Positions 9,402 through 17,406 of a stretch of 64,000 bases of DNA are shown here, one piece after another (within the stretch, counting starts at the first letter, position 1; each line of letters opens with the position of its first letter). Position numbers and translations under genes: made by a program. This DNA comes from an uncultured Clostridium sp. (lineage in GTDB: Bacteria; Bacillota; Clostridia; Lachnospirales; Lachnospiraceae), in contig CAMEFI010000002.1 in NCBI GenBank assembly GCA_945915475.1, forward strand, positions 62,001 to 126,000. The letters are read 5' to 3'. The notes under the pieces are model-generated. The model had not been told where the DNA came from and made no database searches. It worked only from the letters and a program-made list of their open reading frames with translations.

Positions 9402-10634
9402 ATGGTAAATATACTTATTGTAGATGATGAACAAAGTAAGAGACAGGAAATATATAGGGTATTAACACCTTATATATCAGATGAAGTATCAGTTGCCGCT
9501 GTGGGGAACATTAATGAGGCAAAGCGAAAGTTAAGAGAAAAGAATTATGATATTATGATTTTGGATATCCACCTTCCTCAAACGGAATGCAGTGCGACTC
9601 TTACTGATGGTGGAATGAAATTATTAAAAGAGATAAAAGAATCAAGAACCATGTCTTTCTTTTATCCAAGATATGTTATTTCTGTATCAGGGCATAAAGA
9701 TAGTACTGAAATTTTTTCAAGTTCAGAAGGAGCTATTCACACGGCAATAGATTATGATCCATCTAATACTGATTGGGAGGAAGACCTTAAAACAAGGATT
9801 GAGGCGGCTATTGCAATCGTTTCAAATACTACAATTCGTAGAGCTTACGATTATGATATTGCAGTTATATGTGCTTTAAAAGAAGAAATAGACGTTATTG
9901 CTGAAGGGTTGCAAGGTGTTAAAGAAATCAATGTTGAGTACGACGACGATATTTATAGTACAGGATATTTTGAAAAAGATGGACAAAAAATACGTGTAGT
10001 ATTTTCAAATGCAAGTCAAATGGGAATGGTTGCAGCAACCTCGTTAGCAACAAAAATGATTAATAATTTTATACCTAAATATATCGTAATGACAGGTATT
10101 ACAGGTGGAGCAAAACCAGATAAGATGAATTACGGTGACATAATCGTTGCATCAAGAGCATGGGATTATAGAGCAGGAAAAGATGTTAAAAAGGAAGAAG
10201 AACATTTACATATGAATTCCATTGACCAGAAATCAATTGATGCAACGCTATTAGGGTATTGCAGAAGGCTGCAAAGTGATGCTAGTGCTCTGGCTTCAAT
10301 TCAGGACAGCTTTACTCATGGGAAAAAACCAGAGACAAAATTGAAACTTTTAATTGGACCAATCGCATCAGGAGCGTCTGTAGTGACAGATCCAGAAATA
10401 GTAGAAGATATTATCAATAATCAAGACAGGGATGTTTTAGGGATAGAAATGGAAATCTATGGTATGTATTATGCTGCATATTGTGGTCTAAATCCAAAAC
10501 CTAAATTTATAGCGATTAAGTCTGTTAGTGACTTTGCCAATCAAGGAAAAAATGATGATTATCATGATTATGCATCTTTTACAAGTGCAAAAGCTTTTGA
10601 GATATTGGCAAAAGAATATTTTGTTTATGATTAA
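9402..10634 (+). CDS. dtcC: Receiver-nucleoside phosphorylase effector of Detocs-like system (DtcC)
   Basis: A 410-residue fusion. Residues 1-130 are a receiver domain (acidic pair D8-D9, phospho-acceptor D55 in IMILDIHLP). Residues about 148-405 are a PNP/MTA-SAH-nucleosidase fold: it opens DIAVICALKEEID, has GITGG near 230, the substrate-site motif GIEMEIYG (E349, E351) and the catalytic-type SVSDFA aspartate D377. In Detocs the phosphorylated receiver releases the PNP-type domain, which cleaves the glycosidic bond of ATP in infected cells and aborts phage growth. All key pocket residues I can place are present, so the effector should be active. It is nine bases after dtcB and ends the operon, followed by a strong hairpin. 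A general purine-salvage role is unlikely given the receiver fusion. Confidence 0.88.
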   Translation: MVNILIVDDEQSKRQEIYRVLTPYISDEVSVAAVGNINEAKRKLREKNYDIMILDIHLPQTECSATLTDGGMKLLKEIKESRTMSFFYPRYVISVSGHKDSTEIFSSSEGAIHTAIDYDPSNTDWEEDLKTRIEAAIAIVSNTTIRRAYDYDIAVICALKEEIDVIAEGLQGVKEINVEYDDDIYSTGYFEKDGQKIRVVFSNASQMGMVAATSLATKMINNFIPKYIVMTGITGGAKPDKMNYGDIIVASRAWDYRAGKDVKKEEEHLHMNSIDQKSIDATLLGYCRRLQSDASALASIQDSFTHGKKPETKLKLLIGPIASGASVVTDPEIVEDIINNQDRDVLGIEMEIYGMYYAAYCGLNPKPKFIAIKSVSDFANQGKNDDYHDYASFTSAKAFEILAKEYFVYD

Positions 10635-10642
10635 TGAATAAT

Positions 10643-10679
10643 GTAAAAGGAAGCAGTTATGAAAACTGTTTCCTTTTAC
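10643..10679. terminator. Strong bidirectional terminator hairpin
   Basis: GTAAAAGGAAGCAGTT and AACTGTTTCCTTTTAC form a near-perfect stem around a short loop. The A- and T-rich arms give U-rich ends on both strands. It separates the dtc operon (plus) from the convergent small acidic gene (minus). Confidence 0.85.
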
Positions 10680-10707
10680 ACTGTGATGTATTAAAGCGAG
10701 ACTGAGA

Positions 10708-10974
10708 TTACATATAATCTTCTTCTTTGTAGTAGACCGCATCCAGACGGTTCATTGTCTCACAATATTCCCGATATTCTTCGTCTTCCTGTTCGGATTT
10801 AAGTCTATGCTCCTCATAGGCTCTTAGACGCTCTTCTTCGTCCTCTGGCGACTCTTTCCACCAAAGAGGTTCGATTTCATCATTATCGTCATAATCTTCG
10901 TTGTCTAGGTAATCTTCCTCGAAAATAGAGTTCCGTCTATAAAAATCGGGGTCATCTTCAATAAAAATACTCAT
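10708..10974 (-). CDS. Small very acidic protein, function unknown
   Basis: An 88-residue protein beginning MSIFIEDDPDFYRR and dominated by Asp and Glu, with a helical ERLRAYEEHRL segment in the middle. The start at 10974 (reading leftward) is fixed by AAAGGAGG seven bases away, at 10983-10990; a longer frame starting at 10998 lacks a ribosome site. I do not recognise a family. Its extreme negative charge could suit a DNA mimic or a partner of a basic DNA-binding protein, but this is a guess from composition only. It faces the Detocs-like operon tail to tail and lies near a TnpC-like gene, so it may be cargo of the same mobile element. Confidence 0.6.
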   Translation of the reverse strand: MSIFIEDDPDFYRRNSIFEEDYLDNEDYDDNDEIEPLWWKESPEDEEERLRAYEEHRLKSEQEDEEYREYCETMNRLDAVYYKEEDYM

Positions 10975-11154
10975 AACTGCAACCTCCTTTAAAAGCAAAC
11001 ATTTGTTCTATAATAATAGTACCATAAATAGTGTGATTTTGCGACATTAGATATTAAATAAATAATACCTAAATATCTATTTCCATTTTCTTATACATCT
11101 ACCCTCAATCAAGATTTTCTAAGTGCTGAAAAGACTAGCACTAAGCAAATCTAT

Positions 11155-11188
11155 CTTTCTCCCTACATGACACAAGTGAGGGAGAAAG
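11155..11188. repeat. Inverted repeat in the 10975-11233 gap
   Basis: CTTTCTCCCT (11155-11164) and AGGGAGAAAG (11179-11188) are perfect inverted repeats around a 14-base spacer. A weaker dyad, AGTGCT/AGCACT, lies just before it (about 11122-11142). With the terminator at 11205 the gap carries three stem-loops in 110 bases and no gene. Confidence 0.6.
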
Positions 11189-11194
11189 AGTAGT

Positions 11195-11229
11195 AAAAAT
11201 GAAAACAGACTAGCAAGAAGCCAGTCTGT
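11195..11229 (-). terminator. Terminator of the DUF6262-like gene
   Basis: On the minus strand ACAGACT and AGTCTGT pair around an 11-base loop five bases after the stop codon at 11234, followed by a T-rich tract (11195-11204). The layout is that of an intrinsic terminator. Confidence 0.7.
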
Positions 11230-11233
11230 CGAA

Positions 11234-11788
11234 TTACTTGTTATTTTTTTCTTCAATTTGTTTCTTTACATCAACAATTTTTTCTTCCATAAATCTATTT
11301 AATGCTTTAAGTGTCTGATGTTCATGAACATAACTTTCAATCAGTTTTACGTGTAGGTGATAGTTTAGAGCAGAATTATCTTTAGAATTTGTCGGATAAT
11401 ATAATCCTGCTTTTTTGGATTCTGTTTCCAAACGTTTTAATTCATCATTATAATCCTTGCACTTATCAATCATTCTTTTGATTTTTTTATTCTTATATAT
11501 GTAACTGCGACTGATTCCTGCATGTTGACTGAGTGTTGTCGGATTAACAGGAAGGTGATTTAATTTTAAGAATTCTATTCCTAATTGAGCTTTTAGTAGT
11601 GCATCAGCGGCGGATTTTTCATTTTCCTTCTCAATGCCAGACATTCTATTTGATTCTTGCTGTTCTTCTTCAAGTTCTGCCAAGTACGCCTGCTGCTGTT
11701 CATAGGTCATTTTACTCCAAGCTTCTCGCAATTTCTGTTCTTCAGCTTCTTTTGCAATTCTATCAAGATTAATGCGTCCATCACCCAT
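11234..11788 (-). CDS. DUF6262/TnpC-like DNA-binding coiled-coil protein
   Basis: A 184-residue protein with an N-terminal charged helix, a helix-turn-helix near residues 93-110 (TTLSQHAGISRSYIYKN) and then a long predicted coiled coil interrupted by NYHLHVKLIES. This plan (HTH on the pattern GxSRSxxYxN, then a coiled coil) is that of DUF6262/TnpC, the third protein of Tn554-type transposons, which helps the two tyrosine recombinases TnpA and TnpB. No recombinase gene lies beside it in the window, so it is either orphaned or its partners lie upstream of base 1. The start at 11788 has GAGAGGATG nearby. The family call is by pattern and moderately sure. Confidence 0.65.
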   Translation of the reverse strand: MGDGRINLDRIAKEAEEQKLREAWSKMTYEQQQAYLAELEEEQQESNRMSGIEKENEKSAADALLKAQLGIEFLKLNHLPVNPTTLSQHAGISRSYIYKNKKIKRMIDKCKDYNDELKRLETESKKAGLYYPTNSKDNSALNYHLHVKLIESYVHEHQTLKALNRFMEEKIVDVKKQIEEKNNK

Positions 11789-11845
11789 AACGAATCATCC
11801 TCTCTGTTTCGATATTGATAGTATATCACAAGGGTACAAAAATCA

Positions 11846-11865
11846 GTAGACATTTTAGTGTCTAC
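11846..11865. promoter_or_regulatory. Candidate operator dyad between divergent genes
   Basis: GTAGACA and TGTCTAC are a perfect 7-bp dyad with a six-base spacer. It lies between the divergent DUF6262-like gene (minus, starts 11788) and the plus-strand gene at 11914, where an autoregulator would bind. The HTH protein at 11234-11788 is the obvious candidate ligand; this is inference. Confidence 0.4.
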
Positions 11866-11913
11866 ACCGTAAAATTAATAATAAATAATCGAATGAAAAG
11901 GTGGTGGAATTTC

Positions 11914-12576
11914 ATGTATGGAACTTTGTTGTTTGTAAGTAATAAGAAGTATAAAAAAGAAAAAGTTCTACAGATTATGCAGCAATATTGTTTTGGTGCG
12001 GAAATTCCAGAAAAAGAATATGGAAAAATAACTGACGAGCATATTGTAAAAATGTTTAATGCAGCGAAACCACCTGAATTTATGGTTCTCATGGCAAAAA
12101 AGAAGTATGAAGAAACCAAAAGCGAAAGGTACAGAAGAAGGTTAGAGGAATATAATGCATTATTACACGGAGATATAGAGAAATATTTTAATATGCAGGA
12201 TGGATTTTCTGTTAGAAGGGGAAGGGTTTTTACAACAAAAAATCTCGTTAATGGAAAATATAAATTTATTTCCTTTGGCATTGGTGATGATTTTCAAAAA
12301 TTACTGACAAAGAAAAATGGAAATGCTGTCGATGTATGTAAAAAAGAAGAATTAGCTGAATGTACGTTGGATGCTATTTCTATGTTTTTTGATTATGACA
12401 ACGATCATTGGCATGAGATTATAAGACCACTAGTTGTTAATGATGGAGATGATTTTGTATATGAAGAGGCACTTAAAAGAGCAGAGCAAGTTAAAAGATC
12501 CAAATTGGATATGATTGAATTAATCCATAACATATCCAAAGAGAGATATTGTTATGGGCTGGCTTATGAATTGTAA
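11914..12576 (+). CDS. Hypothetical protein, accessory island
   Basis: A 220-residue protein (MYGTLLFVSNKKYKKEKV). It is mixed alpha/beta, rich in Lys, Glu and Tyr, with a helical region near 55-95 (KKKYEETKSERYRRRLEEY) and no membrane segments. I do not recognise it. The ATG at 11914 is preceded by GGTGGTGG; in-frame starts at 11815 and 11893 have no ribosome site and the first would run through the operator-like dyad. It stands alone between the DUF6262-like gene and the helicase, with A+T-rich composition like the rest of the island. It could be a small defence or regulatory protein; nothing in the sequence settles this. Confidence 0.55.
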   Translation: MYGTLLFVSNKKYKKEKVLQIMQQYCFGAEIPEKEYGKITDEHIVKMFNAAKPPEFMVLMAKKKYEETKSERYRRRLEEYNALLHGDIEKYFNMQDGFSVRRGRVFTTKNLVNGKYKFISFGIGDDFQKLLTKKNGNAVDVCKKEELAECTLDAISMFFDYDNDHWHEIIRPLVVNDGDDFVYEEALKRAEQVKRSKLDMIELIHNISKERYCYGLAYEL

Positions 12577-12711
12577 TAAATAACGAAATTTAAGAGTTTG
12601 GGTGAAGTAATCGGAAATGTTTAAATTATATGATATACTATAAATACATTTTGGGTTATTTGATTATGCATTATTAAAGATATAATTCTAATAATTACAG
12701 AGGTGACAAAC

Positions 12712-14724
12712 ATGCGTAAATTTGGAGAATATTGTGATTTATCAACAGAGGTTGTTGAGTGTATTGAAAAAATAATAGGAGAAATAGAAAAGCTTCAAAT
12801 AGAAGACATTTCAATATACTATGGTTATCCCTTAATAGAATTAGATAGACAAGAAAGTGTTATGAAAGGGTGTATTGTATCTCGCAAAGGGATTATTGCT
12901 TTGTATGAGATAGAGGCTGAAAAAATTATATATACAAGGCATTTTACGCAAGTTGTTATGTCTAGTCCAAATCTTAGTGACTTGTATTTTGCTGGGCAAA
13001 AAGTTTTAGAATGTATTTGCTTAAAAGATATAGCAGCAATACTTGAATTTTTAAATGGAAATGATTTATTATCGCGAGAAGAATATAAACAGGTCAATGG
13101 TATAATTCAGAATGTATATGGAATGAATAATACGGATGACAGAGAAATAGATAAGGCGAATTCTTTGGGGGCTATAATCAAGAAGCGAAATAATTCAATG
13201 AATATGTTGGATCAGGAACAGTTTAAAGGTATATATAACAAGACTAGTAATCATATGCGTATAAGAGGACTAGCAGGAAGTGGAAAAACCATTTTACTGG
13301 TTAAGAAAATGGCGTATACACATTTTAAATATCGTGATCTGGACTTGGCATATGTTTTTTACACCAAATCACTAAAACAGTATGTTGAAGAATTGTTTAA
13401 ACTGTATTATAAAGATTTTGAAAAGTATAAAGAGCCTGATATGAGTAAAATTCACATCCTTCATTCATGGGGAGGAAGTGAAATGGAAGGTTTTTATTCA
13501 AAAGTTTGTACGGATAATAACTTAAATTTTCATTCATACCGTTCAGCTATGAATCTTCGCGGAACAGATAAATATGATGCTGTATGTAGAGAACTTTTAG
13601 AAAAATCTGGAGAAAATATAAAGAAAACATATAACTATATTTTTGTAGACGAAGCACAAGACTTTAAATTAAATTTTTTTAAATTGGCATTAAGAACATT
13701 AAAGTACACAGGTAAACTAATATATGCGTATGATGAATTGCAATCGCTGAATAACACTAATCCTATGCCATTAAAGGGAGATATTTTCGGACAGGAAACT
13801 TGTGAAGACATTGATTTGAGTGTTTGTTATAGAACACCGAAAGAAATTCTAGTAACAGCACATGCTCTTGGGTTAGGAATATATAAAAAGAAAAAAGATG
13901 GAACGCCTGACCTTGTAAATATGATGGAAGATTATTCTATTTGGAAAGCTGTCGGTTACAAAGAAAAAGAAGGGGTTCTTGGCTATGGAAAACATGTAGT
14001 GTTAGAAAGAAATGAGGAAATTGAGTTTAAACCAGAAGAATGTGTAGAAATAAATCCTGTTTCTGATACGGATGAACAATATAAAGAAATAACAAAAGAA
14101 ATTTTTAGATTGGTAGAAGAGGAAGACGTTTTATTAGAAGACATATTAATTATTGATTTATCCTCTATGAGTTTGCAAGATGATTTTTCTGAATTTAAGG
14201 ATGCTTTCAACGAAGCCAAAAGAGCTGCAGGGCAAAATGATTATAAGGTACATTTGGTAAACAAAGATAATGCAATTAAGTTTAAAAGAAAAGGCAGTAT
14301 AACATTTACGACTATCTTTAGAGCCAAGGGCAATGAGGCTAATATAGTATTTGTAATCAATGCTCATAAGATGAGTAGTATGCTTACTTATTCTAGGAAT
14401 AGATTGTTTACAGCTATGACACGAGCTAAATTCAAAACGTATGTTTATGGAACTGCTGGTGATGTAATGGAAACATTATGTTCAGAATATGAAGAAGTAA
14501 AGGAAAAAAATTATACACTTGATTTTGATTATCCAACTCTTGACGTTCTGAAAGAAATGCAAAGTATTGCAAAAGTGGAATCTGAGAAAATGGATACAAT
14601 AGAAGATGTTTACAAGAAGGTAGGAACTAATACAGACGTTACAATTGAAGTCCTCAAAGAACAAGTAGGAGCTACTTCAATAGAAGATTTAATAAGAAAG
14701 TTGAAAAAATATTCAGATGAGTAA
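12712..14724 (+). CDS. SF1 (UvrD/Rep-like) DNA helicase with unknown N-terminal domain
   Basis: A 670-residue protein. Residues 1-150 form a domain of unknown type (contains YYGYPLIELDRQE). A superfamily 1 motor follows: Walker A RGLAGSGKTILL near 183-194, Walker B/motif II FVDEAQDFK near 310, a motif III-like IYAYDELQSL near 341, motif IV-like SVCYRTPKEI near 375, motif V TIFRAKGNEANIV near 535 and motif VI NRLFTAMTRAK near 562. The ATG at 12712 follows AGAGGTG; a GTG three codons earlier lies within that ribosome site. The gene overlaps its downstream neighbour by eight bases, so the two products probably act together. Stand-alone SF1 helicases with partner genes are common in phage-defence islands; the exact system is not one I can name. 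Confidence 0.85.
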   Translation: MRKFGEYCDLSTEVVECIEKIIGEIEKLQIEDISIYYGYPLIELDRQESVMKGCIVSRKGIIALYEIEAEKIIYTRHFTQVVMSSPNLSDLYFAGQKVLECICLKDIAAILEFLNGNDLLSREEYKQVNGIIQNVYGMNNTDDREIDKANSLGAIIKKRNNSMNMLDQEQFKGIYNKTSNHMRIRGLAGSGKTILLVKKMAYTHFKYRDLDLAYVFYTKSLKQYVEELFKLYYKDFEKYKEPDMSKIHILHSWGGSEMEGFYSKVCTDNNLNFHSYRSAMNLRGTDKYDAVCRELLEKSGENIKKTYNYIFVDEAQDFKLNFFKLALRTLKYTGKLIYAYDELQSLNNTNPMPLKGDIFGQETCEDIDLSVCYRTPKEILVTAHALGLGIYKKKKDGTPDLVNMMEDYSIWKAVGYKEKEGVLGYGKHVVLERNEEIEFKPEECVEINPVSDTDEQYKEITKEIFRLVEEEDVLLEDILIIDLSSMSLQDDFSEFKDAFNEAKRAAGQNDYKVHLVNKDNAIKFKRKGSITFTTIFRAKGNEANIVFVINAHKMSSMLTYSRNRLFTAMTRAKFKTYVYGTAGDVMETLCSEYEEVKEKNYTLDFDYPTLDVLKEMQSIAKVESEKMDTIEDVYKKVGTNTDVTIEVLKEQVGATSIEDLIRKLKKYSDE

Positions 14725-15379
14725 AAGACAAAAAATTGAACTTACTGATTTTGATGTGATTCAACAGCAATTCTTGGAATTTCAAGCATTAGACAATGAT
14801 ATTGGTATTGTTAATATAGTTAATAAATATCATTGTAGTAAAAATGAAATTGGAGAGACAACTGATCATATTAAATATGACTCTTATCAAGAGATATTTG
14901 ATAAACTTTTAAGGGATGATAAGTACACAATTTTATTGATTGATGATTCCATAATTACTATGCAATATATTTTTGATGATAATGGAAAACTATTGCAACA
15001 TACATTGTCTTTTTTGCCAAATTACAGGCAAAATATTTTGGAAGATGAAGAAGAAATGCAAGAAGATGCTGACATTAGTCCTAAGGAATTCAGTAGGAGA
15101 TTAAGTAATTATATAAGAATTGATTACGGAGAATTAGGAAGACAAGATTATTATCATGCTTTAGTACACTTGCATATTGGCGTGTTTAAGGAAAGCGTGA
15201 GGATGCCATTGCAATGTTTTCTCTATCCTAAAGAATTTTTGTTTCTCATTTTTAAGTACATATATCATTTAGAAGATGATGAATTGGTAAAATTGGAGTG
15301 TGGGCTTCCGAAACATTGTTTGCTTAAAGATAATGAAATGAAAAAATTAAGAATGGCATTTGGAAATTGCATAGATTGA
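14717..15379 (+). CDS. DUF2290-like protein, partner of the helicase
   Basis: A 220-residue protein whose ATG lies inside the helicase gene's end, implying translational coupling. The second half carries the pattern I associate with DUF2290: YIRIDYGELG near 132-141, then HALVHLHIGVFKESVRMPLQCFLYPKEFLFLIFKYIY in separate strand and helix blocks around 145-185. The His residues at about 145 and 149-151 with the following Arg may form a catalytic or binding site. No transmembrane segments are seen. Molecular function is unknown. The overlap with an SF1 helicase inside a defence island suggests a two-gene defence module, which is inference. Confidence 0.6.
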   Translation: MSKRQKIELTDFDVIQQQFLEFQALDNDIGIVNIVNKYHCSKNEIGETTDHIKYDSYQEIFDKLLRDDKYTILLIDDSIITMQYIFDDNGKLLQHTLSFLPNYRQNILEDEEEMQEDADISPKEFSRRLSNYIRIDYGELGRQDYYHALVHLHIGVFKESVRMPLQCFLYPKEFLFLIFKYIYHLEDDELVKLECGLPKHCLLKDNEMKKLRMAFGNCID

Positions 15380-15408
15380 ACGTCTAAAATAGCAAATAGA
15401 ACAATAAT

Positions 15409-15445
15409 AAATAAGACCATAAAAGTAACGTCTATGGTCTTATTT
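15409..15445. terminator. Terminator after helicase/DUF2290 pair
   Basis: AAATAAGACCATA and TATGGTCTTATTT form a perfect 13-bp stem around an 11-base loop. It ends the helicase operon. An ATG at 15434 that could extend the next gene falls inside the 3' arm, which argues that the HNH gene starts later. Confidence 0.85.
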
Positions 15446-15502
15446 GTTGTTGGAAATAAATATCTGGTTGATAATATTACTTGGGGAAGGCGATGGGTAC
15501 TT

Positions 15503-16804
15503 ATGAAGTGTGCATATTGTGAATATACAGGGAAAATGTCAAGAGAACATATAATTCCGAAAGGTTTTATTGATCATATGAATGTAGAAGAACAGTCTGT
15601 ATGGTCAGACAAAGCGCCTGTTAGACTTATTAAGGGTGAATTAACTGTAAAAGATGTATGTGCAGACTGCAATAATAGAGAATTGTCGCAGTTAGATGAC
15701 TATGCTTTGAATTTAATATTGAAATATAATGAATGCTTATCTATATCAACAAAGAAGATTTATTTTAAATATAATTATAATATGTTGGTTAGGTGGCTTT
15801 TAAAGATATGTTATAATTCGGCAAGAGCGAATGATGCTGAATTTGATATTAAACTATATGAAAAAAATGTAGATTATATTATGAATAGGGGATGTGCTGA
15901 ATCCAATATAACAGTTTTTGCAATATATATGGGAAGTGGATGTTTAAGCAAAGAAATGGCTGAACATTGTTATCATTTGAAAAATGAAAGGGAATTTGAA
16001 ATTGATTGGTTTCGAATAGGACCATTTAGATTAACAGAACATTCAACTTATTATTGTGCTAGCAGATGCATTATCATAAACTCATTTGCGTTCTTTATAG
16101 TAGTCTCTGATAAAGAAAATGACGATGAATTATCAAAAATAAGAACAGAAATGGAAAAACAATATAAAAATGCAGTTGAATTGTCTAACAATGGAAAAGT
16201 ATGGTTAAAGAGGGATGACAAGTTCTTTTTAGATTCTTGGGCTACAAATAGGGTTTTGAGAGATAATTTTTTAGAGAAAAGGACAAAAAAGAAAGATGAC
16301 AGATTTCAGATTTTGACATTGACGAAAGAAGAAATTGAAAATGATGACTTTTCAAAATTGAAAGCAATGAGCATGGAATTTATGTCTAATAAGGATGATT
16401 TGCTTGATTGTTATCAGAAAGTGATAATAGCTATTGAAGGCTATGAAAATGAAGATCGTGAGCCTTATCAAAGTAGGGCTTTTCAAAATTACTTTAGAAA
16501 ATTATTTGATGATTTTCCTGAAATTATCTGGGCATTATGTCTTGATGAAAAAATTATTACTGTGCAGATGATGATATGGGCATATGTGAATGACAATTAT
16601 ACAGATGATGTAAATAATACTACGACAAATATTAAAGCTAATAAAAACAGAAGTATGCAGCTTTTGGAAAAATGCTTTATGGCGATAAATAAACTTGTTA
16701 ATAAATATGCTTTTGACTTTAGTAAAAATAAAGATTTGACAAGAAGATTTCAAACTGTATATAGCAAAACATTAGGTATAAATGAAAGTGAAAAGGTCAT
16801 GTAG
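15503..16804 (+). CDS. HNH endonuclease-like protein
   Basis: A 433-residue protein opening with a zinc-type HNH module: C3-x2-C6 (CAYC), REHIIPKGF with H16, and C53-x2-C56-NN (CADCNNRE). This C-x2-C...H-I-x-P-K...C-x2-C-N-N pattern is that of the HNH_5-like family of metal-dependent nucleases. The remaining 370 residues are unassigned and probably choose the target or partner. ATG 15503 was chosen because it places the first zinc knuckle at the N-terminus, as in the family, and because an upstream ATG (15434) sits in a terminator. It is the last gene before the island's right boundary, with the same A+T-rich composition. It may be a defence nuclease or part of the mobile element. Confidence 0.75.
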   Translation: MKCAYCEYTGKMSREHIIPKGFIDHMNVEEQSVWSDKAPVRLIKGELTVKDVCADCNNRELSQLDDYALNLILKYNECLSISTKKIYFKYNYNMLVRWLLKICYNSARANDAEFDIKLYEKNVDYIMNRGCAESNITVFAIYMGSGCLSKEMAEHCYHLKNEREFEIDWFRIGPFRLTEHSTYYCASRCIIINSFAFFIVVSDKENDDELSKIRTEMEKQYKNAVELSNNGKVWLKRDDKFFLDSWATNRVLRDNFLEKRTKKKDDRFQILTLTKEEIENDDFSKLKAMSMEFMSNKDDLLDCYQKVIIAIEGYENEDREPYQSRAFQNYFRKLFDDFPEIIWALCLDEKIITVQMMIWAYVNDNYTDDVNNTTTNIKANKNRSMQLLEKCFMAINKLVNKYAFDFSKNKDLTRRFQTVYSKTLGINESEKVM

Positions 16805-16827
16805 TCGCTATGATTACATGACTTTTT
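16796..16827 (+). terminator. Terminator overlapping the HNH stop codon
   Basis: GTCATGTA and TACATGAC form an 8-bp stem around an 11-base loop, followed by TTTTT (16823-16827). The 5' arm overlaps the last codons of the HNH gene. Confidence 0.85.
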
Positions 16828-16965
16828 CTATGCAAAAAAATGCCTTCAAACCCTTGTAAACAAAGGGCTGTATCAGCTCTAACCATCACTAACCCTATAC
16901 ACCTTATACCGAGATACGCAGGTTAACTCTATCAGTGCTATCACAACTAACCCTTATTTTTTAAC
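16828..16965. other. Right boundary of the accessory island
   Basis: This non-coding stretch separates the last island gene from the surviving part of cpaF. It contains several copies of CTAACC-type words (about 16880, 16890, 16947) and a short inverted match, CCCTTGTAAACAAAGGG (16853-16869). The CpaF frame becomes recognisable at about 16966 (SALIVGEVRD) and meets a stop at 16948-16950 just upstream, so the junction lies between about 16951 and 16966. No direct-repeat partner can be identified because the left end is outside the window. Confidence 0.6.
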
Positions 16966-17406
16966 TCCGCACTTATTGTGGGAGAGGTTCGGGATCATGC
17001 AGCAATGGATATGACAAACAGTATGTTGACGGGACATGACGGAAGTATCAGTACAGGACATGGCAATTCTGCAAAGGAGATGCTGCTGCGGCTTGTAACC
17101 ATGATTCTTATGGGATATGACATGCCGGTGCCTGCCATTAAGCAACAGATTGCTGCAGCAATTGATATTGTTATTCATCTTGGAAGACTGCGGGATAACA
17201 GCAGGAGGGTATTGGAAATTAGTGAAGTGGGGGGTATTGAGAATGGAGAAATACAACTTCGCCCGATTTATCAGTTCTTTGAAAAAGGGGATGGAAAGGG
17301 GAAGGTGGAAGGACAACTCATACGGTTGCAGAATTTAGAACATATTGAGAAGCTGCAAGCAAGTGGAATATGGGAGGAGAGTCTTATTGAATCTGAGAAA
17401 GTATGA
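16966..17406 (+). pseudogene. cpaF: CpaF/TadA pilus ATPase, 3' fragment only
   Basis: The last ~146 residues of the Tad secretion ATPase. They contain SALIVGEVRDHAAMDM, MLTGHDGSISTGHGN (the conserved His-box region) and the C-terminal helices up to NLEHIEKLQASGIW. CpaF proteins are usually about 400-450 residues with the Walker A motif well upstream; that part is absent here, and the frame is closed by a stop at 16948-16950. Immediately upstream is A+T-rich island DNA. The gene therefore seems to have been interrupted by the island, with the 5' part presumably at its other end. The fragment has no evident start codon of its own other than GTG 16978. Without another ATPase copy, the pilus would not assemble. 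Confidence 0.85.

Noticed and set aside
15434-15502. Longer start for the HNH gene
   Set aside because: The upstream ATG lies in the 3' arm of a perfect terminator hairpin and would put 23 unrelated residues before the first zinc knuckle.
16830-16970. tRNA gene as the island attachment site
   Set aside because: No cloverleaf or TPsiC-like sequence found; the junction falls within cpaF coding sequence.
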